Shown here: piece after piece, positions 34,888 through 43,467 of the stretch | How the letters are laid out: each line of letters starts with the position of its first letter | Numbering within the stretch: the first letter of the stretch is position 1 | NCBI RefSeq assembly: GCF_001854325.1 | Contig: NZ_CP017755.1 | Span: 1,178,001 to 1,242,000 of the forward strand | Direction: 5' to 3' | Length of the DNA: 64,000 nt | DNA from: Cupriavidus malaysiensis | GTDB lineage: Bacteria; Pseudomonadota; Gammaproteobacteria; Burkholderiales; Burkholderiaceae | The notes under the pieces: generated by a model | The model's database searches: none | Seen by the model: the letters and a program-made list of their open reading frames with translations, nothing else | Told to the model about the DNA's origin: nothing | Made by a program: the position numbers and the translations under genes

Positions 34888-35805
34888 ATGCGCCCCTCGC
34901 TGCTGGAAGAACTGACCCCGGTCCCCAATCCCTATCCCATCGTCTCGACCCTGGCCTACCAGGATATCTGGGGCCTGTGCGAACAGGCGCGCGCGCTGGC
35001 CTGGGATCCGGCCCGGATCGACTATTCCGACCTGGAGCGCGCCGACCTCCCGGCCGAGGTGCGCGAGGCCGGCGCCGAGTGGTGGAGCCTGCGCGCCTGG
35101 ATGGAGCATGGGGCGATCCCCTACGGCGCGGAGCGCCTGCTCGATGCCATCTTTTCCCACCAGCCCTTCGAGGTGAAGCAGCACGTGGTCAACTTCATCG
35201 CCGAGGAACTGCGCCACCACGAGGCCTCCTTCCGCGTGGCGGGCGCCATCGGCGGCTACCAGCCGTCGCCGCGCTCGGACTACTTCCGTTCGGTGATCCC
35301 GCGCTTCCACGACGAGCGCGAGGAGAAGCAGATGAGCTTCTTCGCCGGGCTCGCGGTCAACACCCTGTTCGAACAGTTGTCGGGCGAACTGCTGCAGGCC
35401 CGCTACGAGAATGCGCGCTTCGAGTCGATCCGCACCGCCTGCCGGCTGATCCTGCGCGACGAAGCGCGCCACATCCAGTTCGGCCGCATCATCATGCGGC
35501 GTTTCTTTGCCGAGATCTCGGCGGACGACAAGGCCATGCTGGGCCAGAAGTTCGCCAAGAAGCTGCGCGGCAGCCTGCTCAACGGTGTCTATGCAGTGGT
35601 CAACCTGCCGCCCGACGAGCAGCGGCGCGCGGCGCGCGCGCGCGCCCTCGCCGCCGAGCACGGCCTCGGCGCCACGCATCCGGAGGAGGAGATGGCGATC
35701 ATCCGCCGCGCCTTGAACGAGATCCGCGAGGATGTCGGCGCCCACGGCGTGGAGATCCCGCCGATCGCCGAGGTGGACGAGGAGCGGGCTCCGCTGCTGT
35801 CCTGA
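34888..35805 (+). CDS. Ferritin-like diiron protein, possible oxygenase
   Basis: A 305-residue helical protein with two ExxH motifs, E107-L-R-H110 and E192-A-R-H195, plus further carboxylates (E162, E167) at the expected spacing of a ferritin-like diiron site. The pattern resembles the AurF/p-aminobenzoate N-oxygenase and R2-like groups, enzymes that activate oxygen to oxidise amines or hydrocarbons. It has no signal peptide. A GGAG ribosome site precedes the ATG. It is divergent from a LysR regulator, and downstream lie a Bug receptor, a GGT-family enzyme and a ferredoxin reductase that could reduce the iron. Which substrate it oxidises is unknown. Confidence 0.75.
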   Translation: MRPSLLEELTPVPNPYPIVSTLAYQDIWGLCEQARALAWDPARIDYSDLERADLPAEVREAGAEWWSLRAWMEHGAIPYGAERLLDAIFSHQPFEVKQHVVNFIAEELRHHEASFRVAGAIGGYQPSPRSDYFRSVIPRFHDEREEKQMSFFAGLAVNTLFEQLSGELLQARYENARFESIRTACRLILRDEARHIQFGRIIMRRFFAEISADDKAMLGQKFAKKLRGSLLNGVYAVVNLPPDEQRRAARARALAAEHGLGATHPEEEMAIIRRALNEIREDVGAHGVEIPPIAEVDEERAPLLS

Positions 35806-35883
35806 GCGGGGCCGTCGCCTGCCTCCACGCTGTGCGCCGCCGCCGCGGCGGCGCTTCCGCACCCGACTCCGCACCCGCCCAGC

Positions 35884-36855
35884 ATGCCCTCCCTTTTCTC
35901 CCGCCTGTGCGCCGGCCTGGCCGCCGCGCTGCTGCTGTCAGTACCCGTGGCCGCACAGGTCTTTCCTAACCGGCCGCTGCATCTGGTGGTGCCCTATCCG
36001 CCGGGCGGCACCGCCGACGTGCTGGCGCGCCTGCTCGGCCAGCGTTTGTCGGAGCGCCTGGGCACCCCGGTGGTGGTCGACAACCGCGCCGGGGCGGGCA
36101 CCGCCATCGGCAGCAAGTACGTGGCCCAGGCCGCGCCGGACGGCTACACGCTGCTGCTCGGCACGGTCAGCTCGCACGCGATGAATCCGGCGCTGACGCC
36201 GGTGGGGTACGACCCCGTGCAGGATTTCACGCCGATCACGCGCGTGGCCTCGGTGCCCTTCGTGGTGCTGGTCAATCCGGCCCTGCCGGTGAAGACCATG
36301 GGCGAGCTGGTCGCGCTGGCCAAGGCGCGCCCGGGGCAGATCACCTATGCCTCGGCCGGCACCGGCACCTCCAACCACCTGGCGGGCGAGCTGCTGGCGA
36401 AATCGGCCGGCATCCAGCTGCTGCACGTGCCCTACAAGGGCAGCGCGCCGGCGCTGGCCGACCTGCTGGGCGGCCAGGTCAGCCTGATGTTCGACCTGCA
36501 GGTCACGGCCAAGGCGCAGATCGAGGCCGGCACCGTGCGCGCGCTGGCCGTCACCGGGGCGCACCGCAGCAGCCTGCTGCCCAGGCTGCCCACCGTGGCC
36601 GAGTCCGGCCTGCCGGGCTTCGAGGTCAGCGCCTGGTTCGGCATCTTCGGCCCGGCCCGGCTGCCGCCCGCGGTGGTGGAGACACTGAACCGCAACCTGG
36701 TGGCGATCCTGAAGTCGCCGGAGATCCAGCAGCGTTTCAGTGCGCAGGGTGCCGAGGTGGAGTGGAGCAGCCCCGAGGCCTTCCGCACCTTCGTGCAGGC
36801 CGAGCACGCCAAGTGGGCCGGCCTGATCCAAGGCCAGAAGCTGGCCGCGCAGTAG
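35884..36855 (+). CDS. Bug/TctC-family periplasmic substrate-binding protein
   Basis: A 323-residue exported receptor of the tripartite tricarboxylate-transport (TctC/Bug) family, expanded in Burkholderiales. The signal peptide ends at about residue 24 (AAQ-VFPNRPL). The hallmark LHLVVPYPPGGTADVLARLL and the TYASAGTGTSNHLAGEL loop are present. Its ligand is normally a small carboxylate or amino acid. It ends two bases before the start of the GGT-family gene, so the two are coupled. Confidence 0.93.
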   Translation: MPSLFSRLCAGLAAALLLSVPVAAQVFPNRPLHLVVPYPPGGTADVLARLLGQRLSERLGTPVVVDNRAGAGTAIGSKYVAQAAPDGYTLLLGTVSSHAMNPALTPVGYDPVQDFTPITRVASVPFVVLVNPALPVKTMGELVALAKARPGQITYASAGTGTSNHLAGELLAKSAGIQLLHVPYKGSAPALADLLGGQVSLMFDLQVTAKAQIEAGTVRALAVTGAHRSSLLPRLPTVAESGLPGFEVSAWFGIFGPARLPPAVVETLNRNLVAILKSPEIQQRFSAQGAEVEWSSPEAFRTFVQAEHAKWAGLIQGQKLAAQ

Positions 36856-36857
36856 CC

Positions 36858-38456
36858 ATGGCGACGTCATTCCAAGCAATCGCCCCGGCACGCTGCCCGG
36901 CGGCCCGGGCCACCGTCCACGGCGACGAGATGGTGGTCGCCTCGCAACCGCTGGCGGCCCAGGCCGGCCTGGAGATGCTGGTGCTGGGCGGCAATGCCGC
37001 CGACGCCGCGATCGCTGCGGCGGCCGCCATCGCCGTGGTCGAGCCGACCAATAACTCGCTGGGCGGGGATGCCTTCGCGCAGGTCTGCCACGGCGGCCGC
37101 CTGCATGGCCTGAACGCCAGCGGCCGCGCCCCGCTCGCGCTCGACACCGCGCGGCTGGCCGGCCTGGCGGCGATGCCGCAGCGCGGCTGGGACAGCGTGA
37201 CCGTGCCCGGCGCCGTGTCGGCCTGGAGCGCGCTGGCGCGCCGCTTCGGCCGGCTGCCGCTGTCGACGGTGCTGCTGCCGGCCATCCGCTATGCGCGCGA
37301 CGGCTTCCCGGTGTCGCCGGGGGTGGCGCAGAAATGGCGCGAGCAGGTGGCCAAGCTGCAGGACCAGCCGGGCTTCGCCGCCTGCTACCTGCCCGGCGGG
37401 CGCGCGCCCGTCGCGGGCGAGCGTTTCGCCTTGCCGGCGCTGGCCGCCACGCTCGAGCGCATCGGCCGCAGCGGCGGCGAGGACTTCTACCGCGGCGAGA
37501 CCGCATCCCTGCTCGACGCGCATGCGCGCGCGACCGGCGGCAGTCTGCGCCTGGCCGACCTGCACGCGCACCAGGCCGAGTGGGTCGAGCCATTGCAGGC
37601 ACGTTACCGGGCGCTGTCGCTGGCCGAGCTGCCGCCCAACGGACAGGGCGCGGTGGCCTTGTTCGCGCTGGGCGTGCTGGCGCATCACGATCTCGCGCGG
37701 CATGGGCCGGACTCGGTCGCCTCCCTGCACCTGCAGATCGAGGCCATCAAGCTGGCCTTCGCGGAAATCGGCCCGCTGATCGGCGACGGCCCGGCGGCGC
37801 TGGCGGCCGTGCAGGCCGGTCTCGCGCCGGCGCGCCTGGCGGCGGCGGCCGCGCGCCTCCGCAGCGACGCCGCCGCCGATACCGGCCACCGTTTCGGCCC
37901 GCTGGCGGGCACGGTGTACCTGGCGGCCGGCGACCGCGACGGCATGATGGTGTCGCTGATCCAGTCCAACTACATGGGCTTCGGCTCGGGCGTGGCGGTG
38001 CCGGCGGCCGGCGTGTCGCTGCAGAACCGTGGCGCCTGCTTCAGCACCGATCCCGCCTCGCCGGCCTTCATCCGCGCCGGCGCGCGGCCCTTCCACACCA
38101 TCCTGCCGGGCTTCGCTTTCGACGCGGACGGCCAGCCCATGGCCTTCGGCGCCACCGGCGGCACCTTCCAGCCCCAGGGGCATGTCCAGATGATGGTGCG
38201 GCTGCAGGACCATGGCCAGGACCTGCAGGCCATCGTCGACGCGCCGCGCTTCAAGGTCGGCGCCGGGCGCGCGGTGCACCTCGAGCCCGGCTTTCCGCCC
38301 GGTGTGGCGCAAGGGCTGGCCGCGCTCGGCCACGACGTGGTGGAGATGGACCGCAGCACCTGGGACTTCGGCGGCATGCAGATGCTGCGCCGCGCCGGCA
38401 ATGCCTACGCCGGCGCCTGCGACGCCCGCCGCGACAGCCACGCGGCGGTGCGCTGA
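36858..38456 (+). CDS. Gamma-glutamyltransferase-family enzyme
   Basis: A 532-residue member of the GGT (Ntn-hydrolase) family. The large-subunit motifs NAADAAIAAAAAIAVVEPTN and GGDAFAQV, and the small-subunit segment GTVYLAAGDRDGMMVSLIQS with a threonine available as the nucleophile, are present. Autocatalytic cleavage would occur before the T of GTVYL. No signal peptide is visible, so a cytosolic role (acylase- or YwrD-like) is more likely than periplasmic glutathione breakdown. Start is two bases after the Bug gene. It may cleave a gamma-glutamyl or acyl conjugate in this block. Confidence 0.88.
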   Translation: MATSFQAIAPARCPAARATVHGDEMVVASQPLAAQAGLEMLVLGGNAADAAIAAAAAIAVVEPTNNSLGGDAFAQVCHGGRLHGLNASGRAPLALDTARLAGLAAMPQRGWDSVTVPGAVSAWSALARRFGRLPLSTVLLPAIRYARDGFPVSPGVAQKWREQVAKLQDQPGFAACYLPGGRAPVAGERFALPALAATLERIGRSGGEDFYRGETASLLDAHARATGGSLRLADLHAHQAEWVEPLQARYRALSLAELPPNGQGAVALFALGVLAHHDLARHGPDSVASLHLQIEAIKLAFAEIGPLIGDGPAALAAVQAGLAPARLAAAAARLRSDAAADTGHRFGPLAGTVYLAAGDRDGMMVSLIQSNYMGFGSGVAVPAAGVSLQNRGACFSTDPASPAFIRAGARPFHTILPGFAFDADGQPMAFGATGGTFQPQGHVQMMVRLQDHGQDLQAIVDAPRFKVGAGRAVHLEPGFPPGVAQGLAALGHDVVEMDRSTWDFGGMQMLRRAGNAYAGACDARRDSHAAVR

Positions 38457-38472
38457 GCGCAGGGAGCATCCC

Positions 38473-40218
38473 TCAGGCGCGCACCAGCACATCCTCGAAG
38501 AAGGCGCCGATCGGCCGGGCGCGGTCGCGCACCTGGATCTCCAGCACCCAGATGCCGTCGTCCGGCACGAACTCGACGTCGGCCAGGCGGTGCTTGCCGT
38601 ACAGCGCGTGCGGGAATTCCGAGACGCGGTGGCCGGGCACGTCCGCCACCAGTTCGCAGCCGTGCGCGTGCGCGAGCGTCTCGGCGTAGGCATACAGCGC
38701 CTTGCCGCTCATGCCGCCGAGCCAGGCCTGGCGCGCCGCGTCGAACACCGCGCGCGCGGCCTGCGCGCAGCGCCGGTGGTCGGCATCCTCGCCGAGCACG
38801 AAGGTGTCGCCATAGTCGCCTTCGTAGCCATCCCAGACCGGGCCCACGTCGATGACCACGATGTCGTCCGCGCGCAGGCGCCGCTCGCGTTGCGAGGGTT
38901 GGTGCCAGGTGTTGACCGAGTCGGCGCCGAAGCGCACATAGGTGGGATGCCAGTTGTAGGCGGAGCCCATGGCCTGCAGTTGCCGGTCGATCATGGCGAT
39001 CGCTTCGCCGGTGGTGATGCCGGGGCGCAGCATGGCGGCGGCGGCATTGACCGCCTCGATCGAACGGCGCCGCGCCTCCAGCAGGGCCGTCATGCTGAAG
39101 CGCGGCCCGACCCGTTCCCAGGGATGGCGCGGCGCCGCCGCCGGCACGAAGGCCTCGGCGTGGAAGCGTGCCGGCGGCAGCCCGGCGGCGTGCAGGGCGG
39201 CACGCGCGTCGCGCACCATGCCGGGATGGCCGCAGGCGTAGACCCGTGCGCGCGCCCAGTCGTGGCGCCCGGCCAGGGCGGCATCCTGGACCCGTCCCGG
39301 CGTGGCGGCGCCGGCGGACAGCACCGGCTGCCAGCGCAAGGCGGGGTGTTGTGCCTGCAGCCGGTCGAGCCAGTCGGCGGCGTAGCAGTCCTCCGCCTCG
39401 CGGTTGCCCCAGTAGAGCGTGACCGAGCGGCAGGCGCCGCTGGCCAGGGCGGTCAGCAGGATGGGGCGCACGCCCGCGAAGCCGGTGCCGGTGGCGAGCA
39501 GGACGAGGTCTTGCCCGGCGTCGGCGCCATTCCTGGCTTCCCTGTCCGCCGCCTGCGGGGCAGGCCAGACGCAGTCGCCCTCGGGGCCTTCGAGGTGCAG
39601 CGTGTCGCCGGGCGCCAGCGTGCCGAGCGCGCGGTCGGTGAAGGCCCCGCTGGGAAGGCGGCGGATGTGGAATTCCAGCCGGCGCTTGCCTGCCGGTTCG
39701 CCAGCCGACTCACTCGCCGACTCACTCGCCGGTTCGCCCGGCACGTTGGCGATGGAAAAGCAGCGCAGGCTGCCGGGTTCCAGGCCGAGCCGCACATGCT
39801 GGCCGGCCTGCCAGTCGAACGGCGTCCCGCCCTGCACCTCGACCACCAGCCGCGCGATGGTGCGCGCCACGTACTCCAGCGAGACGACGCGGGCCGTGCG
39901 CGGCGCAGCCGCTGCGGCCGGCGCCTGCCAGTGCGGGAAGCGCAGCGTCAGGTCGCTGAGCGCGCGGCACTGGCACAGCAGCAGTTCCTGCTCCTGCACC
40001 GGATACGCGTACTCCGAGGGCGGGGCGATCCGTTCGTGCTGTCCGGCCATGACCTGCGCGCGGCACGAGCCGCATTCGCCGCGGCGGCAGGAGAAGGGCA
40101 CGGCGAGGCCGGCGGCCAGCGCGGCATCCAGCAGGCTGGACTGGCTGTCGGCCGGGAAGCGGCGCGCGTCGGGCGCCAGGGTGCAGAGGAAGGCAGGACG
40201 GGTTGGCGAGTTGGCCAT
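38473..40218 (-). CDS. Ferredoxin-reductase (2Fe-2S/FAD/NAD) fused to an M24 metallopeptidase-like domain
   Basis: A 581-residue fusion. Residues 1-95 are a plant-type 2Fe-2S ferredoxin with C44-x4-C49-x2-C52 and C82. Residues 105-230 form an FAD domain (RCFSIAN), and 235-360 an NAD domain (GTGFAGVRP at 244-252 and CGHPGMV at 329-335), ending HAEAFVPA as such reductases do. After a 15-residue linker, residues 376-581 are a creatinase/aminopeptidase M24 fold with all five metal-ligand candidates: D457, D468, H530, E560 and E575. An in-frame Met376 is the natural start of a separate M24 protein, so this looks like a true gene fusion. A Ser/Glu-rich insert lies at 161-180. It is convergent with the GGT gene and divergent from the MocR gene. 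Confidence 0.85.
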   Translation of the reverse strand: MANSPTRPAFLCTLAPDARRFPADSQSSLLDAALAAGLAVPFSCRRGECGSCRAQVMAGQHERIAPPSEYAYPVQEQELLLCQCRALSDLTLRFPHWQAPAAAAAPRTARVVSLEYVARTIARLVVEVQGGTPFDWQAGQHVRLGLEPGSLRCFSIANVPGEPASESASESAGEPAGKRRLEFHIRRLPSGAFTDRALGTLAPGDTLHLEGPEGDCVWPAPQAADREARNGADAGQDLVLLATGTGFAGVRPILLTALASGACRSVTLYWGNREAEDCYAADWLDRLQAQHPALRWQPVLSAGAATPGRVQDAALAGRHDWARARVYACGHPGMVRDARAALHAAGLPPARFHAEAFVPAAAPRHPWERVGPRFSMTALLEARRRSIEAVNAAAAMLRPGITTGEAIAMIDRQLQAMGSAYNWHPTYVRFGADSVNTWHQPSQRERRLRADDIVVIDVGPVWDGYEGDYGDTFVLGEDADHRRCAQAARAVFDAARQAWLGGMSGKALYAYAETLAHAHGCELVADVPGHRVSEFPHALYGKHRLADVEFVPDDGIWVLEIQVRDRARPIGAFFEDVLVRA

Positions 40219-40264
40219 GCTTGACTCCGGTGGGGTTCGCGATGGCGCTCAATGTAGGGATAAT

Positions 40265-40309
40265 GTGGACTTGTCAGAAGATCCATATTACAGAAATTGA
40301 CCAGTCCAC
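40265..40309. promoter_or_regulatory. MocR operator, inverted repeat GTGGACT...AGTCCAC
   Basis: The arms GTGGACTTGTCAG (40265-40277) and TTGACCAGTCCAC (40297-40309) match 11 of 13 bases as inverted copies, separated by 19 bases of AT-rich DNA. It lies in the gap between the reductase-M24 gene and mocR and probably controls both. The right arm overlaps the TTG codon at 40297, which argues against that codon as the mocR start. Confidence 0.65.
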
Positions 40310-40338
40310 TTTCCCGGCGGACGCGCGGTGTCTCCAGC

Positions 40339-41763
40339 GTGGACCTCGCCACTGACGGGCCGCATCCGGGCGAGGTGAAGCAAGCCTGGGTCTACCGGCA
40401 GATCCGTGACGGCATCCTCGGCGGCGCGCTGCCGGCGGGCGCGCGCCTGCCGTCCACGCGCAGCCTCGCCGAGCGCTGGCAGCTGGCGCGCATGACGGTC
40501 GAGGCGGCCTACGACCAGTTGCGCGGCGAGGGCTACCTGGTCAGCGCGGTCGGTTCGGGCACCTATGTGAGCACGACGCTGCCGGACCGCTTCGTCACAG
40601 CCGCCGCCGCGTGCCCGCCGGCGCGCAGCGGCACGGCCGCTCCCGCTCCCGCTTCCGCCGCAGAGGCGCCGCGCGCGGCGCCGTTCGGCGCGCGGCTGGC
40701 GGATGCCGCCCTGTTCCCGCTGGACGAATGGCGCCGCCTGCTGGCCGGCTGCGCGCGCCGCATCACGCCAGCGCAGCTGTCGGCCGACGAGCCGCTCGGT
40801 GCCTGGCCGCTGCGCGAGCAGATCGCGCACTACCTGGGTACGGCGCGCGGTATCGCCTGCGACGCCGGGCAGGTGATCGTGCTCAGCGGCATCCGCCATG
40901 CGCTGGACCTGAGCGCGCGCCTGCTGCTGTCGGCGGGCGACCAGGTGCTGATCGAGGATCCCGCCTACATGAACGCCGAGCCGATCTTCCGCCAGTACGC
41001 CGCGCGCGTGGTGCCGCTGCCGGTCGACCAGGACGGCTTCGCGCCCGCCGCGGCGCGGCGCTACCGGCGCGCGCGCCTGGCCTACGTGACGCCGGCCCAC
41101 CAGTCGCCGCTGGGCATGGCCATGCCCGCGGCGCGCCGCATGGCGCTGCTCGACTGGGCCGGGCAGAACGACTGCTGGATCCTGGAGGACGACTACGACA
41201 GCGAGTTCAACTATGAACGCCTGCCGCTGCCGGCGCTGAAGTCACTGGACGAGGGCGATCGCGTGATCCACTGCGGCAGCTTCAACAAGACGCTGTTCGC
41301 CGCGCTGCGCATCGGCTATGCGGTGCTGCCGCGCCGGCTGGTGCCGGCCTTCTCGGAGCTGCGCCGCATCACCGGGCGCTCGAACAGCGTGATCGAGCAA
41401 CTGGCCCTGGCCGAGTTCCTGCGCAGTGGGGCCTTCGCGCGCCACCTGCGCCGCGCCCGCGCGGCCTACCAGCAGCGGCGCGACCGCGTGCTGCAGTGCC
41501 TGCGCGAGGCGGTGGGCGAGGCGGCCTTGCGTGTCAGCGGCGAGCAGGCGGGCTTCCATTTCGTCTGGTGGCTGCCGCCGGGCCTCGACGAGGCGGCCGT
41601 GCTGGCCGCCGCGCGGGCGCACGGCCTGCGTCTCGAGTCCCTGTCCGCCTTGTGCCACCGCGTGTCCCTGCCGCCCGGCGTGCTGGTCGGCTTCAGCGCA
41701 TGGCAGGACGAGGAGGTGGTCCGCCTGGGCGAGATGCTGCACGGCTTGCTGCGCCGGCGCTGA
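40339..41763 (+). CDS. MocR/PdxR-family regulator (GntR helix-turn-helix plus aminotransferase-like domain)
   Basis: A 474-residue MocR regulator: an N-terminal GntR winged helix (about residues 13-75, WVYRQIRDGILGGALPAG...RSLAERW) followed by a fold-type I aminotransferase-like domain of about 360 residues. The pyridoxal-phosphate lysine is in GSFNKTLFAALRIGYAV, so PLP binding is likely retained. The GTG at 40339 is chosen because no ATG exists near; a TTG at 40297 would extend it by 14 codons but lies inside the operator. MocR proteins usually control the gene divergent from them, here the ferredoxin-reductase/M24 fusion, often in response to an amine or PLP-reactive compound. Confidence 0.9.
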   Translation: MDLATDGPHPGEVKQAWVYRQIRDGILGGALPAGARLPSTRSLAERWQLARMTVEAAYDQLRGEGYLVSAVGSGTYVSTTLPDRFVTAAAACPPARSGTAAPAPASAAEAPRAAPFGARLADAALFPLDEWRRLLAGCARRITPAQLSADEPLGAWPLREQIAHYLGTARGIACDAGQVIVLSGIRHALDLSARLLLSAGDQVLIEDPAYMNAEPIFRQYAARVVPLPVDQDGFAPAAARRYRRARLAYVTPAHQSPLGMAMPAARRMALLDWAGQNDCWILEDDYDSEFNYERLPLPALKSLDEGDRVIHCGSFNKTLFAALRIGYAVLPRRLVPAFSELRRITGRSNSVIEQLALAEFLRSGAFARHLRRARAAYQQRRDRVLQCLREAVGEAALRVSGEQAGFHFVWWLPPGLDEAAVLAAARAHGLRLESLSALCHRVSLPPGVLVGFSAWQDEEVVRLGEMLHGLLRRR

Positions 41764-41801
41764 GGTCCCGACCGGCCGGGCGGGAATTTCCCGGGCGCGG
41801 A

Positions 41802-42230
41802 TCAGGTCCGCACCGCCAGCAGGACGCTGGAGGCCTTGAAGATGGCCACGGCGGCGCTGCCGGCGGCCAGGCCCAGGCTGGCTACGCTGTCGTTGGTGAT
41901 GATGGCGACGACCTCGCCGCCCTGGGGCAGGGCGATGCGCACCTCGCTGTTGACCGCTCCGGTGGCGACATGGCTGACGGTGCCGGCGAGCTGGTTGCGG
42001 GCCGACAGCAGCATGCCCGGATCGGGCACGCCGACGATCACCGACGATGCTTTGACCAGGGCCACCACGTCCTTGCCCGTGGCCAGCCCGAGGCGCTCGG
42101 TGCTGCTGCGGGTGATGGTGGCGACGATGCGTGCGCCGCCGGGGATCTCGACCTCGATCTCGTCGTGGACCGCGCCCTGGTGCAAGGCGGCGACCTTGCC
42201 GTCCCACTGGTTTCTTGCGCTGGTTTTCAT
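41802..42230 (-). CDS. Molybdate-binding protein with two Mop domains (molbindin type)
   Basis: A 142-residue protein made of two tandem Mop repeats (about residues 5-70 and 75-140), each with the SARNQ start and GLAxG / IVxSS-like strands that bind molybdate or tungstate at subunit interfaces. It resembles ModG-like molbindins that store or buffer molybdate. There is no helix-turn-helix, so it is not ModE. The ATG at 42230 gives the SARNQ start. It lies alone between mocR and a serine hydrolase gene. Confidence 0.85.
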   Translation of the reverse strand: MKTSARNQWDGKVAALHQGAVHDEIEVEIPGGARIVATITRSSTERLGLATGKDVVALVKASSVIVGVPDPGMLLSARNQLAGTVSHVATGAVNSEVRIALPQGGEVVAIITNDSVASLGLAAGSAAVAIFKASSVLLAVRT

Positions 42231-42311
42231 CTGGCTTGTCTCCGCAGGGTAGGGGCGCCGCATGGCGCGGCACGGTCAACGATAGCAGAGGAGGGGGGTG
42301 GCACCCCACGT

Positions 42312-43328
42312 TCATTCGCTGACGCAGGCCTGCAGCCAGCGCACCGCCGCATGCTCGCCGGGCAGTATCCATTGCGCTGCATCGTGCATCAGGCGCAGTC
42401 CGCGGTTACTGTTGCTCAGCAGCACCACGGCACGCCGCTCGGCCGGGCTGCCCATGACGAAGGCGCGCACGCCCGGCATCTTGCCCCACTGGAAGAAGGC
42501 GCCGCGCGCCGTCTCGATGCCCCAGCCCAGCCCCCAGCCGATGCCGGAGCCGGCAGTGGGCGCCGCTTCCGTCTCGAGCGACAGCACGCTGTCGCGCGGC
42601 GCCGGCAGGACCGGCTCCAGCCATTGCCGGTGCGTGGCCGGGCGCAGGCGCTCGCCACGCAGCGCCGCCTGCACGAAGCGCGCATAGTCGTGCGCCGTGG
42701 TGTGCAGCGAGTACGAGGCATGCGCGCCCGGCGGGTAGTGCTTGGCGGTGCGCTTGTCGTGCTCGTGCGGATGGACGAAGTTGCCGGCGAAGCGCGGCTG
42801 CCATTCCAGGCTGGACGAAGCCATGCCGAGCGGGGCGAACACCAGGCGCCGCGCCAGGGCTTCGAGCGGCTCGCCGGTGACGGCTTCGAGCGCGGACTGC
42901 AGGTAGCCGAAGCCGACGCTGGAATAGCTGAAGCGCTCGCCCGGGGCGAAATAGGTGCGCAGCGGCTCGCTGCCGCGCAGGTTGGGCAGGCCGCCGGTGT
43001 GGCTCAGCACGTGGCGGGCGGTGATGGCCGCGGCGCGCGCATCGCCGGCGACCAGCGGGGGCGTGAAGGCCGCCAGCGGCGCATCGAGGTCCAGCACCCC
43101 GGCGTCGGCCAGCTGCAGCACCGCGTAGGACACCAGGGGCTTGGTCAGCGAGGCCACGTCGAACACGGTGCCGGCATCGACCGGCGTGCCGTCGTTGCGG
43201 TCGCGCACGCCGCCGCAGGCCAGCAGGATGTCGTCGTCGCGGATGCAGGACAGCGCGGCGCCGGCCACGCCGGTCTCGTGCAGACGGTGGTTCAGGCGGT
43301 CCTGCAGGACGGTGGCGGTGAGGGTCAT
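42312..43328 (-). CDS. Serine hydrolase of the beta-lactamase class C/penicillin-binding family
   Basis: A 338-residue hydrolase with the catalytic SLTK (SxxK) motif at about residues 60-63 and the YSS (YxN-type) motif in ERFSYSSVG, and a late WGKMPG region in the KTG position. There is no signal peptide, so it is probably a cytosolic esterase or peptidase rather than a resistance enzyme. It lies between the molbindin and P450 genes on the same strand and might act on the same compound as the P450, which is inference. Confidence 0.85.
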   Translation of the reverse strand: MTLTATVLQDRLNHRLHETGVAGAALSCIRDDDILLACGGVRDRNDGTPVDAGTVFDVASLTKPLVSYAVLQLADAGVLDLDAPLAAFTPPLVAGDARAAAITARHVLSHTGGLPNLRGSEPLRTYFAPGERFSYSSVGFGYLQSALEAVTGEPLEALARRLVFAPLGMASSSLEWQPRFAGNFVHPHEHDKRTAKHYPPGAHASYSLHTTAHDYARFVQAALRGERLRPATHRQWLEPVLPAPRDSVLSLETEAAPTAGSGIGWGLGWGIETARGAFFQWGKMPGVRAFVMGSPAERRAVVLLSNSNRGLRLMHDAAQWILPGEHAAVRWLQACVSE

Positions 43329-43467
43329 CGGGAGGGGACGGGAACGTGGTGCGGGGCGGCCAGGGCGTGGCGGATAGCGGGACGGAAGCCTGCGGCGGGC
43401 CGGGGCGGCCGCCGCCGAAGGCTGGCATGGGACGCGGCGGCAGGGCGCTGGCGCGCCCCGTGCCGGC

